Shown one piece after another: positions 37,201-48,939 of a DNA stretch of 64,000 bases. Origin of the DNA: Serinus canaria (Eukaryota > Chordata > Aves > Passeriformes > Fringillidae); contig NC_066326.1 of the NCBI RefSeq assembly GCF_022539315.1, positions 5,782,601-5,846,600 on the forward strand. Direction: 5' to 3'. Numbering within the stretch: the first letter of the stretch is position 1; each line of letters opens with the position of its first letter. The translations under genes and the position numbers were made by a program. The notes beneath the pieces were generated by a model, which did not search any database, was not told the origin of the DNA, and saw only the letters and a list, made by a program, of their open reading frames with translations.

Positions 37201-38707
37201 GGGGCTTCTCCTGCTTGGGGTAAGGCTGCATTTCATCCAGGGGCCTCCCAGATGGGGCTGGCACATGGCAGGGGTGTGCTCAGCCATGCACTCTTCTCTC
37301 AGCATGATTGTTTTTGTTCATCCCATGTAGAGGAAATGGGAGCTGGCTGCTCAGGCAAGCTGGATTTGACACTGGGATAAGGTTTTGAGATTGCCTCATC
37401 CCATTGGGAACTTGTCCCTTAGATCCAGGGGAGCTTCACACACGTGTTGGCTTCAGTGAGCTGTTCTTGTCTCCCTGAGCTCACAGCCAAGAAAATGGAC
37501 AAATATCTGCCCTGCAGCAAGGCTGAGGCTCCCAAAGCCCCCCAGTTTATAAAAATCACAGGTTTCTGCAGCCAGCTAAAGGCAGACAATGTATAAATGC
37601 TCCCATATGTCTCACAGGGCTTTCCATAACTCTTTGCAGAGCCACCTGACACTGCTCTCCCACAGCTCCAGGGGTCCTGTGAGACCACAAGCCTTCAACA
37701 GCAGATTGCAGCAAAAGTGATAGTTTGGAGCTTTTTCACTCTCAGCATAATTTCTCACAAGCACAGTTTTTAATTTGATTTCTTCTTGGCTTGTTTCCTC
37801 CTGTGGTGTACACACATCTTGCAAGCAATGAGGAATTTGGATGTCACTTCTCATTTCCCCTCAGCCTTCCGGATCCAAGTCCTGGTTATCCTTTTTCCCC
37901 TCAATGTGGAGAAACAGAGCAGCATGTTGGGAACCAGCTGTGAAGCTCTCAGCCAAAAGCTGAGTAGGAAATATCTTAGGATGAGCACTGGGTACTACGT
38001 GTCATCTCTTCCCCCACCACCAATAAATGCACCACAACAGGACTTTGGGTGCCTGGGGAAAAGAAGTTGGCTCTGTTGGCTGCCCTTTCCCTTTTTTGCA
38101 CTCCTGGAAAGAGCCAGAAAAGTTGTCTGCTCCTTCTTGCAAGGGACAGCAGCTTGCATGACTCCCTGAAGAGGAAGAGCTGCTGATCCCCATGTTGAGA
38201 ATATGTCTCTGTCTTCACTCTCTAGCTGTGTTTCCTTTGCCCTGCCTGCACACTCACTGTTTTACAGCTGGGAGAAGCTGGTAGGAAGCCACTTGTACCT
38301 CTGCCCTGGCTGCAGGGAATGTTTTGTCAGGGGCAGAGGAACAGCTGATGCAAACCATTGCTCAAGACTGCAGATAAGCTCCATGCTGCCAGGCCTGAAT
38401 GGGCTTACACTGCTGAGCATGAGGATTATTCCTGTTCCTGCATGAAACATTGCAAAGAGAGAGGAATCTGTGTCAGACATGAAGTCAAAACTCCCAGGAA
38501 AATATTTGAGCTCCTAGGAATGACCACTGTCTCCTGGTATTCCTCTTGCAGACCTGCCCTGCTGGGATCTGCTCCCTGGGCCATTCTCATCCTGTGGCTC
38601 CCTCTGGGATGCCTGAGGAAGGTGTGCTGGTATTTCTCAGTCTGAAATCTGTTTCTCAGATTTCATATTTTGGGGTTATAGCAAGTTACACAGCCTTGGC
38701 TCCCAGG
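34283..38707. other. Intergenic DNA with no supported gene
   Basis: Mixed-composition sequence with many short open frames, of which the longest are 120-145 codons, in overlapping frames on both strands and without recognisable domains. A poly-T run lies at about 35720-35733. No interspersed repeat was identified. Confidence 0.5.
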
Positions 38708-38892
38708 AATGTCAGGCCCTGGCACAGGGTGTCCAGAGAAGCTGTGGCTGCCCCATCCCTGGAAGTGCCCAAGGCCAGGTTGGACAGGGCTGGGAACACC
38801 CTGGATAGTGGAAGGTGTCCCTGCCCATGGCAGGAGGTGCAATGGGATAGGCTTTAAGGTCTTTTCCAGCCCAAACCTTTCTTTGATTGTCC
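38708..38892 (+). mobile_element. CR1 LINE 3' fragment
   Basis: The plus strand reads CCCTGGCACAGGGTGTCCAG, AGAAGCTGTGGCTGCCCC, then CCCTGGAAGTGCCCAAGGCC, GGAAGGTGTCCCTGCCCATG and finally TTCCAGCCCAAACCTTTCTT. This is the standard 3' region of a CR1 element in sense orientation. The terminal octamer survives only as TTTGATTG. Confidence 0.92.
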
Positions 38893-41800
38893 TTCCAGTG
38901 CCTGTTTGGTCCTGTCTGTGTTTGGGCAGGTCCAGGGGTACTCAGCAGGTGGGATGAGAAGCACTGAGAGCTGAGATGAGCACTGTGCCTGTGCCATGCA
39001 CATGCCTGGCTTTCCCTGCTGCCAAGAGCAAGTTGTGCACGCAGACATTCACCAGGAGAACTCTCCACCACAAACTTAAAGAGGAGGGATGTACAAGGAG
39101 TTATATTTCCAGTAACTAAGTGCTGGTACAGGATGTGCATAAGGTGATTAAAAAATTCTCCTCTTTGCCTTGCTTAATAATCTGGAAAAACCCTGGCATA
39201 CTCTCCGGGACTGCAGAGTTTAATATCTGGCTGATGATGCTAATTTAATTACATGCCAGCAGGTGGTGCCCAAGTAGAAAAAGGAGACAATTTAATACAG
39301 AATTCCCACAATTTAATATCATATTCTCACTCCAAGTGAGGTTGCGAGTGGAGTTTCATTTTGGAGCCGTGATCCAGCCGTTCAGACAACATTTAGCAAT
39401 TCAATATTGGTGTTTTCATCTTTTCTGCTTCATCCCAGCTCCCCAGACAGCTCCCAGATCTTCAAGGCTTGTGAGAGGGCTGGGAAGTACCAGCTGATAG
39501 CAAGGAAAGCAGTTCCAAATGCACACCCAGTCTGAAGGGGTTGCTCGGTCCCACTGCAGCTGAGGCTGTGGGAGGGGACAGGTCAATCCAAATGTGTCTC
39601 AGGGCTGGTAAACTGCAGTTTTTCCCAGGTGCACTCATTGCTTCTAGAGATTTATACAAAAAATGTGCCAAACAATGAGTTGGGCACTGTTGAATGTTTT
39701 ATGCAGGAGAGAGAAGTGGCTTCTCTTGGCCTCCTTTTAAAAACACAAGGAGAGGGATTTTGTGTCATCTGCTTTCTCCTGCAAAAACGACATGAACCTA
39801 CTCAGCTGGTTCCCACTAACAGCCCATACTAAACAGATGCAAAAATACCAGGTTTATGTATTCTGTAGCTCTGGCAAGTTGCTGATCTGAGTGGTTTTTG
39901 CAGGTGCTAAAACACAGAACACAGGCACTGCCTCTGCAGGGCTTGCAAGCTCTTTAAAGGAAAGTACAAACCCCTGCAATTCCATAACTTCGGTGAACAA
40001 TGAGAGAGGTTTCTCACTGGATTAGGACAGGAAACCTGCACAGAGCACTTTCATGATCCTCCCTCCCTGCACTGAGAATAGGGGAGCTCTGCCACTTTGC
40101 TGTGGTTACACTGGCTGGTGTCACATGAAGATGGTAACAGCCCAGCCTGGGCAATGGGAGAAGCAGAACAACATCCAAGCATCTCCCAGCTGAAAATCAG
40201 CCTTGCTAAAACGTAAGCTGGAGGGAGCTGGGGTCTTGTTACAGCTGAAAGCAAAGGCCAAGTAAGTGGGTAATGCCTGGGAGTGACTTTTCCCTCTGAT
40301 CAATGAAAGGAAAGGGCCTGAGCCTCCTGGGAGCAATCTCTGCTGCAGGAGCCTTTCTGCTGGTTGCGAGGCAGAAATCTCCTCTCCTTGTTGTTGAAAT
40401 TCCCGACACGAGCAGACAAGCCTGATTAGAGTCAGTATATACTGGTCCTTTAGGAGCTGAGCAGACAGGGAAGAATGTCAGGGAAGAGATTGCTTCCAGT
40501 GGTAATTTATGCAGTTATTCTCCTTTTTTCCCCCTATGGAGGACATAAAACACTTCTGCTGGGGAGGAGATGAGCCACTTCAGCCATCTGCAGACATCAC
40601 CAAACACGAATTGCTTGGAAGCCTGAGAGTGGCTGGGCCCTTTGCAGTGGCACTACCTGTGAATTAGCCACAGGTATCTCATTGCAGTGGGGATCTCTGA
40701 CAGTTCATCCTCTAGACAGCTGAATAAAATAAAAGCTAGAACCTTACAGTGTCCAGATATCCATATCCTGGGAAGGAGTGGAAAGATGAGGGTACTAAAT
40801 GATGAGCTCTTTTGTTTTACTCCTTGGTGAGCTGGTTTTCTGATCCTTGCTGAAAACATGCAGAGCTCTCATGGATCAAGCCTGGCTTCTATCAGTGCTG
40901 CAGATGGTTGTGCAGCTTCTTCTGTTGTATTAATGCTGACAGCCATGCATCACTGAGAGTCTTGCAGAAAAGGTCCCACATGTTTTGTGTTTGTGTTTGC
41001 CCTGGGAAACCAGTGCAGGAACAGCAGAGAAAGCACATGGAGGGATCACAGGCAATGATTTGTGCTGCTTTACTGGCACATATATACCAAGAGTAGTTTC
41101 AAACCTTGGTGAGCCTCATCTTCCCTCGGGATGTGCTCTGGACTGCACCAAAACCCCAGGTGCTCCCACTGCTTGGATACTGGGTGAGCCCAAATACAGT
41201 GGCAAAATGCTGCAAAAAGGCAGAGTGGTTGGCTGGCCCAGAGAGCACCAAATTCCCCCAAGTCACAAGAATATCAGATATGGAGGGGTCCTTTGTTTGG
41301 TGCCCATTGCAGCATGACCCTCCCCAGCTGGTGTTTGCTTTCCCAGCCCAGAGCAGCTCTCTGTTAAACCAGGTCTGCTGCTGTCCCTTGCTCAGCTGCC
41401 AGTCCAGGACACTGCACATTTGCTCCCCAGCAGGGAAGGGGACACCTGGACACCTCTCAGGTGCTCCTCTTCAAATCCCCTCTCAGACCCCAGTGCTTGT
41501 GGTGGTGGAACAGGGGCAGTGCCTCCAAGGAGGCAATTTAATCAGGTACCCTCTCTGCTATTTCCCACAGAGGCAGAGGCCAAGTGCTACTGCACAAGCC
41601 CAGACAACCAAGCAGTGTGTTCAGCTTATCTGGGAGATAATGTTTTATCAACATGCCAGGAGCTACAACTAATGAGGCACAGAAGAGAGGAAGCAGTGCA
41701 GTAACTGGTGTGCACCCTCTCTCCAAACACTGATAGCAGTGCCTTGCAGGGCAGAGCACACAAAGAGCTAATGAGTAAACACCCAGGATCCAGGCACAGC

Positions 41801-43691
41801 CAGCAGCATCCCCAGACATTTGGTCTGTTCTTAACAGAGCCTAAAAATTGCTGCTGTGCAGCCAGCAAGAGCTTACAGGGTATCTCACTCACCTGTTTTC
41901 ATTTGTACATAAAATGTAAGGTTTTCTGAACAAAGGCTGGACCCTGAGGGTCCCCAGTCACAAAGAAAGCTGTTGGCAGGGCCATGAGTAAGTTTCTGCA
42001 GTCAGTCTGTATGTTTTCTTGATACCCTTTCCTTGGCCCTGCCAGGGGGTGCCAGGGGGTCCCTTTGTTTGTGGAAATTCTCATGGCAGTGCAAACAGCC
42101 AAAGCATTTACAGGGAGCCAAGTCAGTCCCTGATCCAGGGGGATTAACACATCCCAGGACAGCCCTGGTACTTGAGAGGAGACAGACAGCCAAAGTTCCA
42201 GGAAAATTCTGTTCTCTGCAGCCTCTTCTCCCAGGGCTGCTCAGGGATGCAGGGATTTCCTGGAGGAGAGAAGGGAGCTCCAGAGGGGAGCATGGCTTGC
42301 CCATTGGGCTGGAAGCACCAGCAAGCAGAAAGCCTCAGCCCAAGAGCAGCGTGTCCTTGACAGGCAAGAGGGAAACATCTGTGTCTGTGGGAGACTCTGC
42401 CCGTGCCAAGAGCAGGAGGCTCAAGCAAGAGGGAAGAAAGTGTGATGTGGGCAGAGAGCTAAAATCTCTTCTGTAATGCATGCCTGAGAAAGAAAAGGCT
42501 TGAGGTTTAAACACGAGATGGCAAAGTCAAGTCTAGAAAAACCTGCTCTGGTGCACCAATAAACTCCTGGGTGGACACTGACTTCTTAAAGCTCCTGTTT
42601 TCTTGTTGGTGATGTTATCTGAGACAAAATAAAATAGCCTGATTGCTCAGCTATGGCTCTTTTTTCCCCACTGGTTTTCTGGTTAAGAAAGAAATTATTT
42701 ATCACCATTGACTAAATGCTCCACTTCATTACTGGCTGCTGTTTCTCACAAAGAAATAAAGCTGAACATTAGCCATAATTTAGCAAAGTGCTGCAGATTG
42801 CAGTGCTGAGGGCAATTAAACAATGCAAAGCAGTCAATCCCTGTGCCATCCCCTCCTGCAGCAGGGCTGGGCCTGGTGTTAGAGCCCAAATCTCTGCCAA
42901 CCTTCCAGGGCCAGGACCCAGTGCAATCCACACTGCCTGTACCTGCTCTGAGGAGAGGTTTAGCTCCAACTTTAAAGCAACTGAAAGGAGAGCTGTCTGT
43001 ATTTTGGAGCACATTTTACCTTGCCAGTGACTAAAGCTTTAAGATTGGCAGCTTCCCAAGCCCTTTCCCCTTTCCAATTGAAATAAAAGCAGAAAAACGG
43101 TGATGCTGGAACAAGAGGCTGCTGCTGTCAGTCTCACTGGATCACACTCTTCTGCCAGGGGTCAGGTAACCATCAAATCACAGCCCTCCTCCAGCCCTAG
43201 GCCTCAGGTCACATTTTTGGAAAAATCCAAGCAAGGCTTTGCACAATCAATCACACCTGGACTCAGACTTTTTTGTAAGTAATACATTTTGTATTAATAT
43301 AACACATTTTTAAGGATTTCTTGCCCCCTGGAATTCTGACAGAGGCCAGGAATGTATTAAAGAGTTTAAAAAAAGAGATATTTATACCCATAGGAAGGAT
43401 ATCCAGGAGAATAGTTAGCATACACAAGGCTGCAGACTTTTAGAAAGGATATAAACTCAGCCAAACATTATTAAACAATAAGCTGTTTTCAGTCTTTGCT
43501 GTTTCTTTCCCACCATACCTACTGATAAGAGGTAAAAGCTTTCATTCAGGGAGTTGGGACAGATGGTTATTGCTCCTGAAAGGAAAGAGTGAACACCAGT
43601 TTCTGGTAGAAATTCAGAAAATGTCAGAAGCATTTGCAGACCTAATTTACCCTGCTGAAAGCAATGGAAGTCATTTGCCTTAGAGATAGCA
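38893..43691. other. Intergenic DNA with no supported gene
   Basis: No convincing coding exon. Overlapping open frames of up to 188 codons at 41106-41672 lack domain-like order. A CTCF-like motif is listed at 39256-39270. A tiny GCCAGGGGGT duplication lies at about 42041-42060. Confidence 0.5.
39256..39270 (+). promoter_or_regulatory. Candidate CTCF motif
   Basis: CCAGCAGGTGGTGCC agrees with the CTCF core CCASYAGRKGGCRS at all but one position. It sits in an AT-rich, repeat-free stretch of the putative SLC25A26-MAGI1 interval. Motif evidence only. Confidence 0.35.
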
Positions 43692-44575
43692 AAAATCACA
43701 GAATCAGTGAGTGGTTGAGGCTGGAGCAGCTCTGGAAGTTGCCTGGTCCCTGCTCAAAGCAGGGTCACCTACAGCAGGCTGCCCAGGAATGTGTCCCAAT
43801 GGGCTTTGAACCCCTGCAAGGAAGGAGAAGCCACAGCCCCTCTGGACAGCCAGTTTGAGAGCTCAGCCTTGCTCACAGTAAGAAAGTTGTTTGTTATGTT
43901 TAAGAAGAATTTCCTGTATTTCAGTGAATTTCATTGTTCTTCCACTGAGCACCACAAAGAAGAGTCTGGTTGTGTCTTTTTCACTTCCTCCATCAGGTAT
44001 TTGCATACACTGGCAGGATTCCAAGGCTCCTTTTCTCCAGACTGAGGAGTCCCAGCCCTCTCAGCCTCTCCCCATCAATGAGATGCTCCAGCCCCTTCAT
44101 TGTCTCCATGACCCTTCACAGGACTCACTCCAGCACATCCACACCTCACCTGCACTGGGGAACCCAGTGCTGGACCCAGATGTGTCCAGATGTGTCTCAC
44201 CAAAGGGATCTGGGAGGCAGGAGCACCCCCTTTGACCTGCTGACAGTCCAGGAGACTCTGGACCTGTCTTCTATGCCTTGGTGCCTGTGCTGCCTCAGGA
44301 ACAGCTCGGTGTCCATCGGGATGCCCAGGATCTCCCCTGCAGAGCTGCTTTCCAGCCCAGCACCACCAGCCTGTCCTGGTTCAGGGCTTATTCCTCCCCA
44401 GGCACAGGACTTTGCATTTGTTAGCTCACTTCTCCAGCCTGCCAAGGTCTCTCTGAAGGACAGCAGAGCCATCTGGCACACCACCAGTCCTCCCAGTTTT
44501 GTGTGGACCATGAAATGTCCGTCCCCTCTCATCCCTTAAGCTCCCAGCTTCCTGAACACCCCCATTTTTCATCAA
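43692..44575 (-). mobile_element. CR1 LINE fragment, longest in the window
   Basis: On the plus strand this is an antisense CR1. A tail motif ATCACAGAATCAGTGAGTGG comes first, then the box CAGCAGGCTGCCCAGGAATG, then CAAGGCTCCTTTTCTCCAGA, CTCAGCCTCTCCCCATCA, GACTCACTCCAGCACATCC and, deeper, CTTTGACCTGCTGACAGTCC and ACTTTGCATTTGTTAGC, all in the CR1 order. The copy is 5' truncated at about 44550-44575 and diverged, with no intact reverse transcriptase frame. A 189-codon plus-strand open frame over it is antisense and spurious. Confidence 0.9.
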
Positions 44576-47325
44576 GGGGGGACATTTTAATGTGGCTGCA
44601 ATTGAAAGAAGCTTTTGACGAAGCATTTCTCAGGTGCTGCAGCCCTTGATCCTCCTACAGACTCATCAGTGTTGCCACGTTTCATCACCCCAGGTCCTCT
44701 GAGCTCTGAGGTACCGGTCTGACAGAAAAAGAACAGGGAAAACAGAAAGGCTGAGGGCTGCATAAGCAGAGAGGGAATCTGGAGAGTACCTCTAATTAAG
44801 TTATTAGTGAACAAAGCCAAACACCTTTACAAAATGAAAAGATCATCTGTGAAGCTGGCACTGAATCCAGCTTCTAAAATTAGTCCAGAGAGGAAAGACT
44901 GATAGATAAAACACCAGCCAAGGAAAAGCCATTAATTGCCAGGACAGGCTGCTGCTCTCTCTGCACTGCAGGCATTAACTGTGGTTAGAGGCAGGAAGAG
45001 TTGGATTAAGGGTACCAGAGATGATGGGAGCCACCCTCCTTGAACTGAGATCCCAGAAAAACCAAAAGACCTGGGGGTGAATGAAGAGTCACAAAAGGTC
45101 TTTCAGCCTGCTTGGCCACCCAGTGCTTTGATGAGGCTGAGGGAAACCAAGGACACTGACAATTAAGGGAAGAGACACAGCTCATCAAGAGATGAGCTCT
45201 TTACACAGCATTTGGCCAAGCACCTCTTGGACCACGATTCCCAGCCCAGGGCCATGAGATAAATTCCCCTTTCCCTTCTGGGATTTGGCAGTGCAGCTGC
45301 TTCCAGCACTAGCAGCAGCAGTAAGGAGCAGCAGATGAAGTGGCTTTATGTCAAACCTAACCCTCCCAGAGCCACTGGCTGGCCAACACCTTTGTTGTGC
45401 TGCAGGAGGGCTCAGCAGGAGCTGTGGAAGAAGAAGCACAGGAGCTGTGCTTCAGGAGGAGAGAGATTGCAAACCAGTTCACTGAATTCTCCCATTTACA
45501 GTAGCCAAAGGATGAAACCTATTTAAGAACCTTCCTACAGGTCATTAACTGAAGATAAATGCCATGCAATTATGAATATATCTGATATTTATTATAATGG
45601 TACCAATCATTATGAATGAGGACAGTGTTTAGGTGAGTTATTTCTATAGGTAATTAAAAGTAACTTAAATTTTCCTTTACCAGATCTGTTTTAAAGCTTA
45701 TAACTTTCTCTTTAATGCATGATCAATCACTTAATGACAGCTTTTGGCTGTGCATTAGTGAACTCCAGCTGATGCAATATTTCTTCCAGATAATTTTTCT
45801 AGTAAAGAAAGTACAGCATTTTTATGCATTTTCAGGCATGTCTTGAAAGAGGGGTTGAGAGTGAAAGCATAGGTGCATATTTCTCAACAGTGGAAGTGAA
45901 GATTATTATTTTGAGAACCTTTAGAGGAATTCTACATATCGAACCTCTGTTGCATGTGGTCAAGGATCAGTGGGCTAAGGACCATGGCTGCAAAACTGGA
46001 CTGAAGGTAATTCTCCATCAGTGTCAGGGATAGTCATGCTCATGGGTTCTTTTCTGAAATTTAACCAGCACAGAGTGAAACCATGAGGAAGATCTTATTT
46101 CTAACAGAGTTTAGGAGAGGATGAGAGAAGGATTGTGTGACCTTCAGAAAACTGAATTAATTCAAGATGAGGAACCTTATTCACAGCTAAATTTCAGTGT
46201 AATTAAACTGTGATCAAAAGGGATATCAGGAAGTGATATAATACCTCAAGTATATAGTTGAAAAAAATGACCTTTCCTGGTGGCTGCTGAACTTTGGCAA
46301 GACAGGCCACAAGCACCAGCCATGAGCTAGATATGGTCTGGAATTGAAAATTAAACCATAAAACTGAGAGCCTTCAAATAATAATGAAGAGGGCATTTGG
46401 GCTACAGAAGCACACAATAGGTGCAGAGCAAGGTCTTCAAAAGTGCTTGGAGGCCTTTTCTTGGACCTCATAGAAAAGGCACTTTTTCTGTATTCTGCAC
46501 ACCAATATTTAAGAATACTGATTTGGTTGAACATTTTCTAATGTACTTCAATTTCTTTCTTATCAAGAGAGAAATGTAGTTTAAAAGGACTGCTGAGCTG
46601 CAAATGTCTTCTTACAAAGAGATTTAAAATTTCATCTTTTCAGAGGAAGGAAAAAATTAAGCTTTTTAGCCTCTGAAGCTACTTTCTAAATCAGTGTGCT
46701 GGACCTCCAAAGGAAGTTTGTGGAGCAGAGATTTGTACTTGCTGCTGAGCAGCAAATGCCAGCAAGGTAATGCCTTTTGCTAGGCCCTGATGACAAGAAC
46801 AATCTCTTAGGAAAGCTGGGAAGGTCAGATGTGACACAATGAGACCTCCCAGCATGTCAGCTTTCAGCAGGCACAGTGCTGCTCCCTGCCTGTGCCAGGG
46901 ATCACACCGTGGTGTGCCCAGGGGGATGGAGGCAGGGGATGGGACTCTGTTCACAGATGGTGTTGGCCAATCTCCACTCCCCAGGGAGCTGCAAGCTCCC
47001 ACCCGTTATGTCTAATGAATAATATTGTGAAAAGCTGTTTCCAGGTTTGATCACAGCCATGCTCTGCACTCAGGGGGGCAGCCCAGGGGCAGGTTCAGCT
47101 GTTTCACCTGCTGGGCTGACAGCCAGCATGCTGTCCCCTGGTGCTCCCTGCCTCAGACAGGTGGAATGCTGCTCTGAATTTTGTGCCTCTAAGCTGCTTC
47201 TTGTCCCCTGCACTTGGGCATTTCTAAATATCTTGGACTTTTTTCTAAAGGAAATTACAGATTCTTGCCATGAGCTTGTGTAGGTTCATCTAAAGCTCCT
47301 GGAACCATAAAGCTCTTTTGGAATG
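44576..47325. other. Intergenic DNA with no supported gene
   Basis: No exon or repeat recognised. The part from about 45540 to 45820 is AT-rich with many ATTA/TAAT homeodomain-type cores and looks like a possible conserved element; see the findings. Confidence 0.5.
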
Positions 47326-47540
47326 ATGGAATCATAGAATGTTTGGGTTGCAATGGGTGTTAAAGACCCCCTAATTCCAACCCCTCTGCCTTGGGCAGGG
47401 AAACCTTCCACTTGAGCAGCTTGCTCAGAGCCCTGTCTAGCCTGTCCTTGAACACTTCCAGGGATGGGGCATCCACAGCTTCTCTGGGCAACCTGTGCCA
47501 GGGCCCCACCACCCTCACAGGGAAGATCACACAGAAAGGT
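47326..47540 (-). mobile_element. CR1 LINE 3' fragment
   Basis: The plus strand begins with the tail complement GGAATCATAGAATGTTTGGG, followed by CCCTCTGCCTTGGGCAGGGA, CCTTGAACACTTCCAGGGAT and GGGCAACCTGTGCCAGGGCC. It ends near ACCCTCACAGGGAAGA. It is a 3' CR1 piece in sense on the minus strand, about 215 bases long. Confidence 0.92.
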
Positions 47541-48688
47541 CTTACACAGAAAGCTTATTTCACTAAAAACACCAAGTAAGCAAAGACACAAAGACCTTCT
47601 ACATGGCTTGGTTCTGCTTTGGCTCTTCAGCAGAACCACAGCCTCAGTGCAGCCCTGATTAGGGCTCAGCTGCACAGGAGCACATCAGGATGTAGCCACA
47701 CTCCCAGCATGAGGTGAGACCCAGATTATTACTGAACTCCATTGGCTGGGCTGTTCATTGGAGATCTGTACTCAAACCAGATTTATTTCAGCACAAAGAG
47801 CCCCAGTCATGGTGGGTCTGTGGGTCTGTGGTCCTTCTCAGCAAAGTGGTTCACAGGTGACATTGGCACAGAAATCTCCCTGCCTCCTTCCCTGCAGCCT
47901 TCTCTCTCAAATGAGCAAAGAGGTTTCTACACTGTGGCTCACCATCCTGGCCAGGCTCTTTCTAGGAGTCCTGATTGGCTTTGGGTGTAAAAAAAATAGG
48001 ATGTCTGGACATTAAAACAAATGAACAGCTTTTAACAGTGTAAAACATTTTGTGCTTGCTGCCAGCCAGAGCTCAGCATGTTTAATTAAGGTGTGTGAGC
48101 TTGAAAGAGGCTAATCTTTGCTGCTGAAGCTAATTTTTGCTGGTTTATTAGATAATACAGTAAAAGACAGATTGAAGCTCCTTTTTTTTCCCATTTTCTT
48201 TTCCTTGTCACCACCGGTGAGCGAGGGGGAGATAAAATCCCTCCACATGAAATCATTTTAGTGAAGGACCAGAACCAGGACAATTAAGCAGAGGCACAGC
48301 TGCACACCTCACTGTGCACGCCAGGCCCCATTCCCCATTTCCCCCGTGAGGATATTTCCAGAATGACTGCTTGGGCTAAAGTTCATAATTAAAGCTGTAA
48401 ATCTTGGCTCACTGCTAAATTTGCCTGCACAGAGAGTGAGAGAGTGGGAGGGAAAAGGAGGAGAGTCTATCTCCCTCCTGGGAAGCCTTGTTTACTAGTA
48501 TTTTGTAGGTTTTCTTATGCTGGTGGTGCTTATCAGGTATGATAAGAGGTGGCTCCTGAGAGCACCCCAATATGGAGATTTTGGGGCCCTGGCAACCATC
48601 AGCAGTGCTGGCTGGTTTCCCTTTTGCAGCAGTGACAGATCAGTGGAGCCAGGTGTCCTCACACAGGGTTCTCATGCTGGCAGCAAAA
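47541..48688. other. Intergenic DNA with no supported gene
   Basis: Short open frames only. The stretch 48000-48460 is AT-rich in its first part and free of recognised repeats. Confidence 0.5.
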
Positions 48689-48939
48689 TTTGGGGGTGAT
48701 CAGGGACATCCTCATGCCATGAAGAACAGCTGAAAGCCTCAAAGTAAAGATTTGGGGGTGATCAGGGACATCCTCATGCCATGAAGAACAGCTGAAAGCC
48801 TCAAAGTAAAGATTTGGGGGTGATCAGGGACATCCTCATGCCATGAAGAACAGCTGAAAGCCTCAAAGTAAAGATTTGGGGGTTGATCAGGGATGTCCTG
48901 GTGCCTCATAGCACAGCTGGAAGCCTCCAAGTGAAACAC
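48689..48939. repeat. 62-bp minisatellite, about four copies
   Basis: Units start at 48691, 48753, 48815 and 48877 with a constant 62-bp period. Copies one to three are identical as given: each begins TGGGGGTGATCAGGGACATC and ends CCTCAAAGTAAAGATT. The fourth has a one-base insertion and about a dozen substitutions, and merges into unique sequence. Because 62 is not a multiple of three, the array shifts frame each unit and does not encode a repeated peptide. Confidence 0.97.

Noticed and set aside
41106..41672. 188-codon plus-strand open frame
   Set aside because: No domain features, overlapped by several other open frames on both strands.
43970..44539. 189-codon plus-strand open frame
   Set aside because: It is antisense to a CR1 element and arises from that repeat's sequence.
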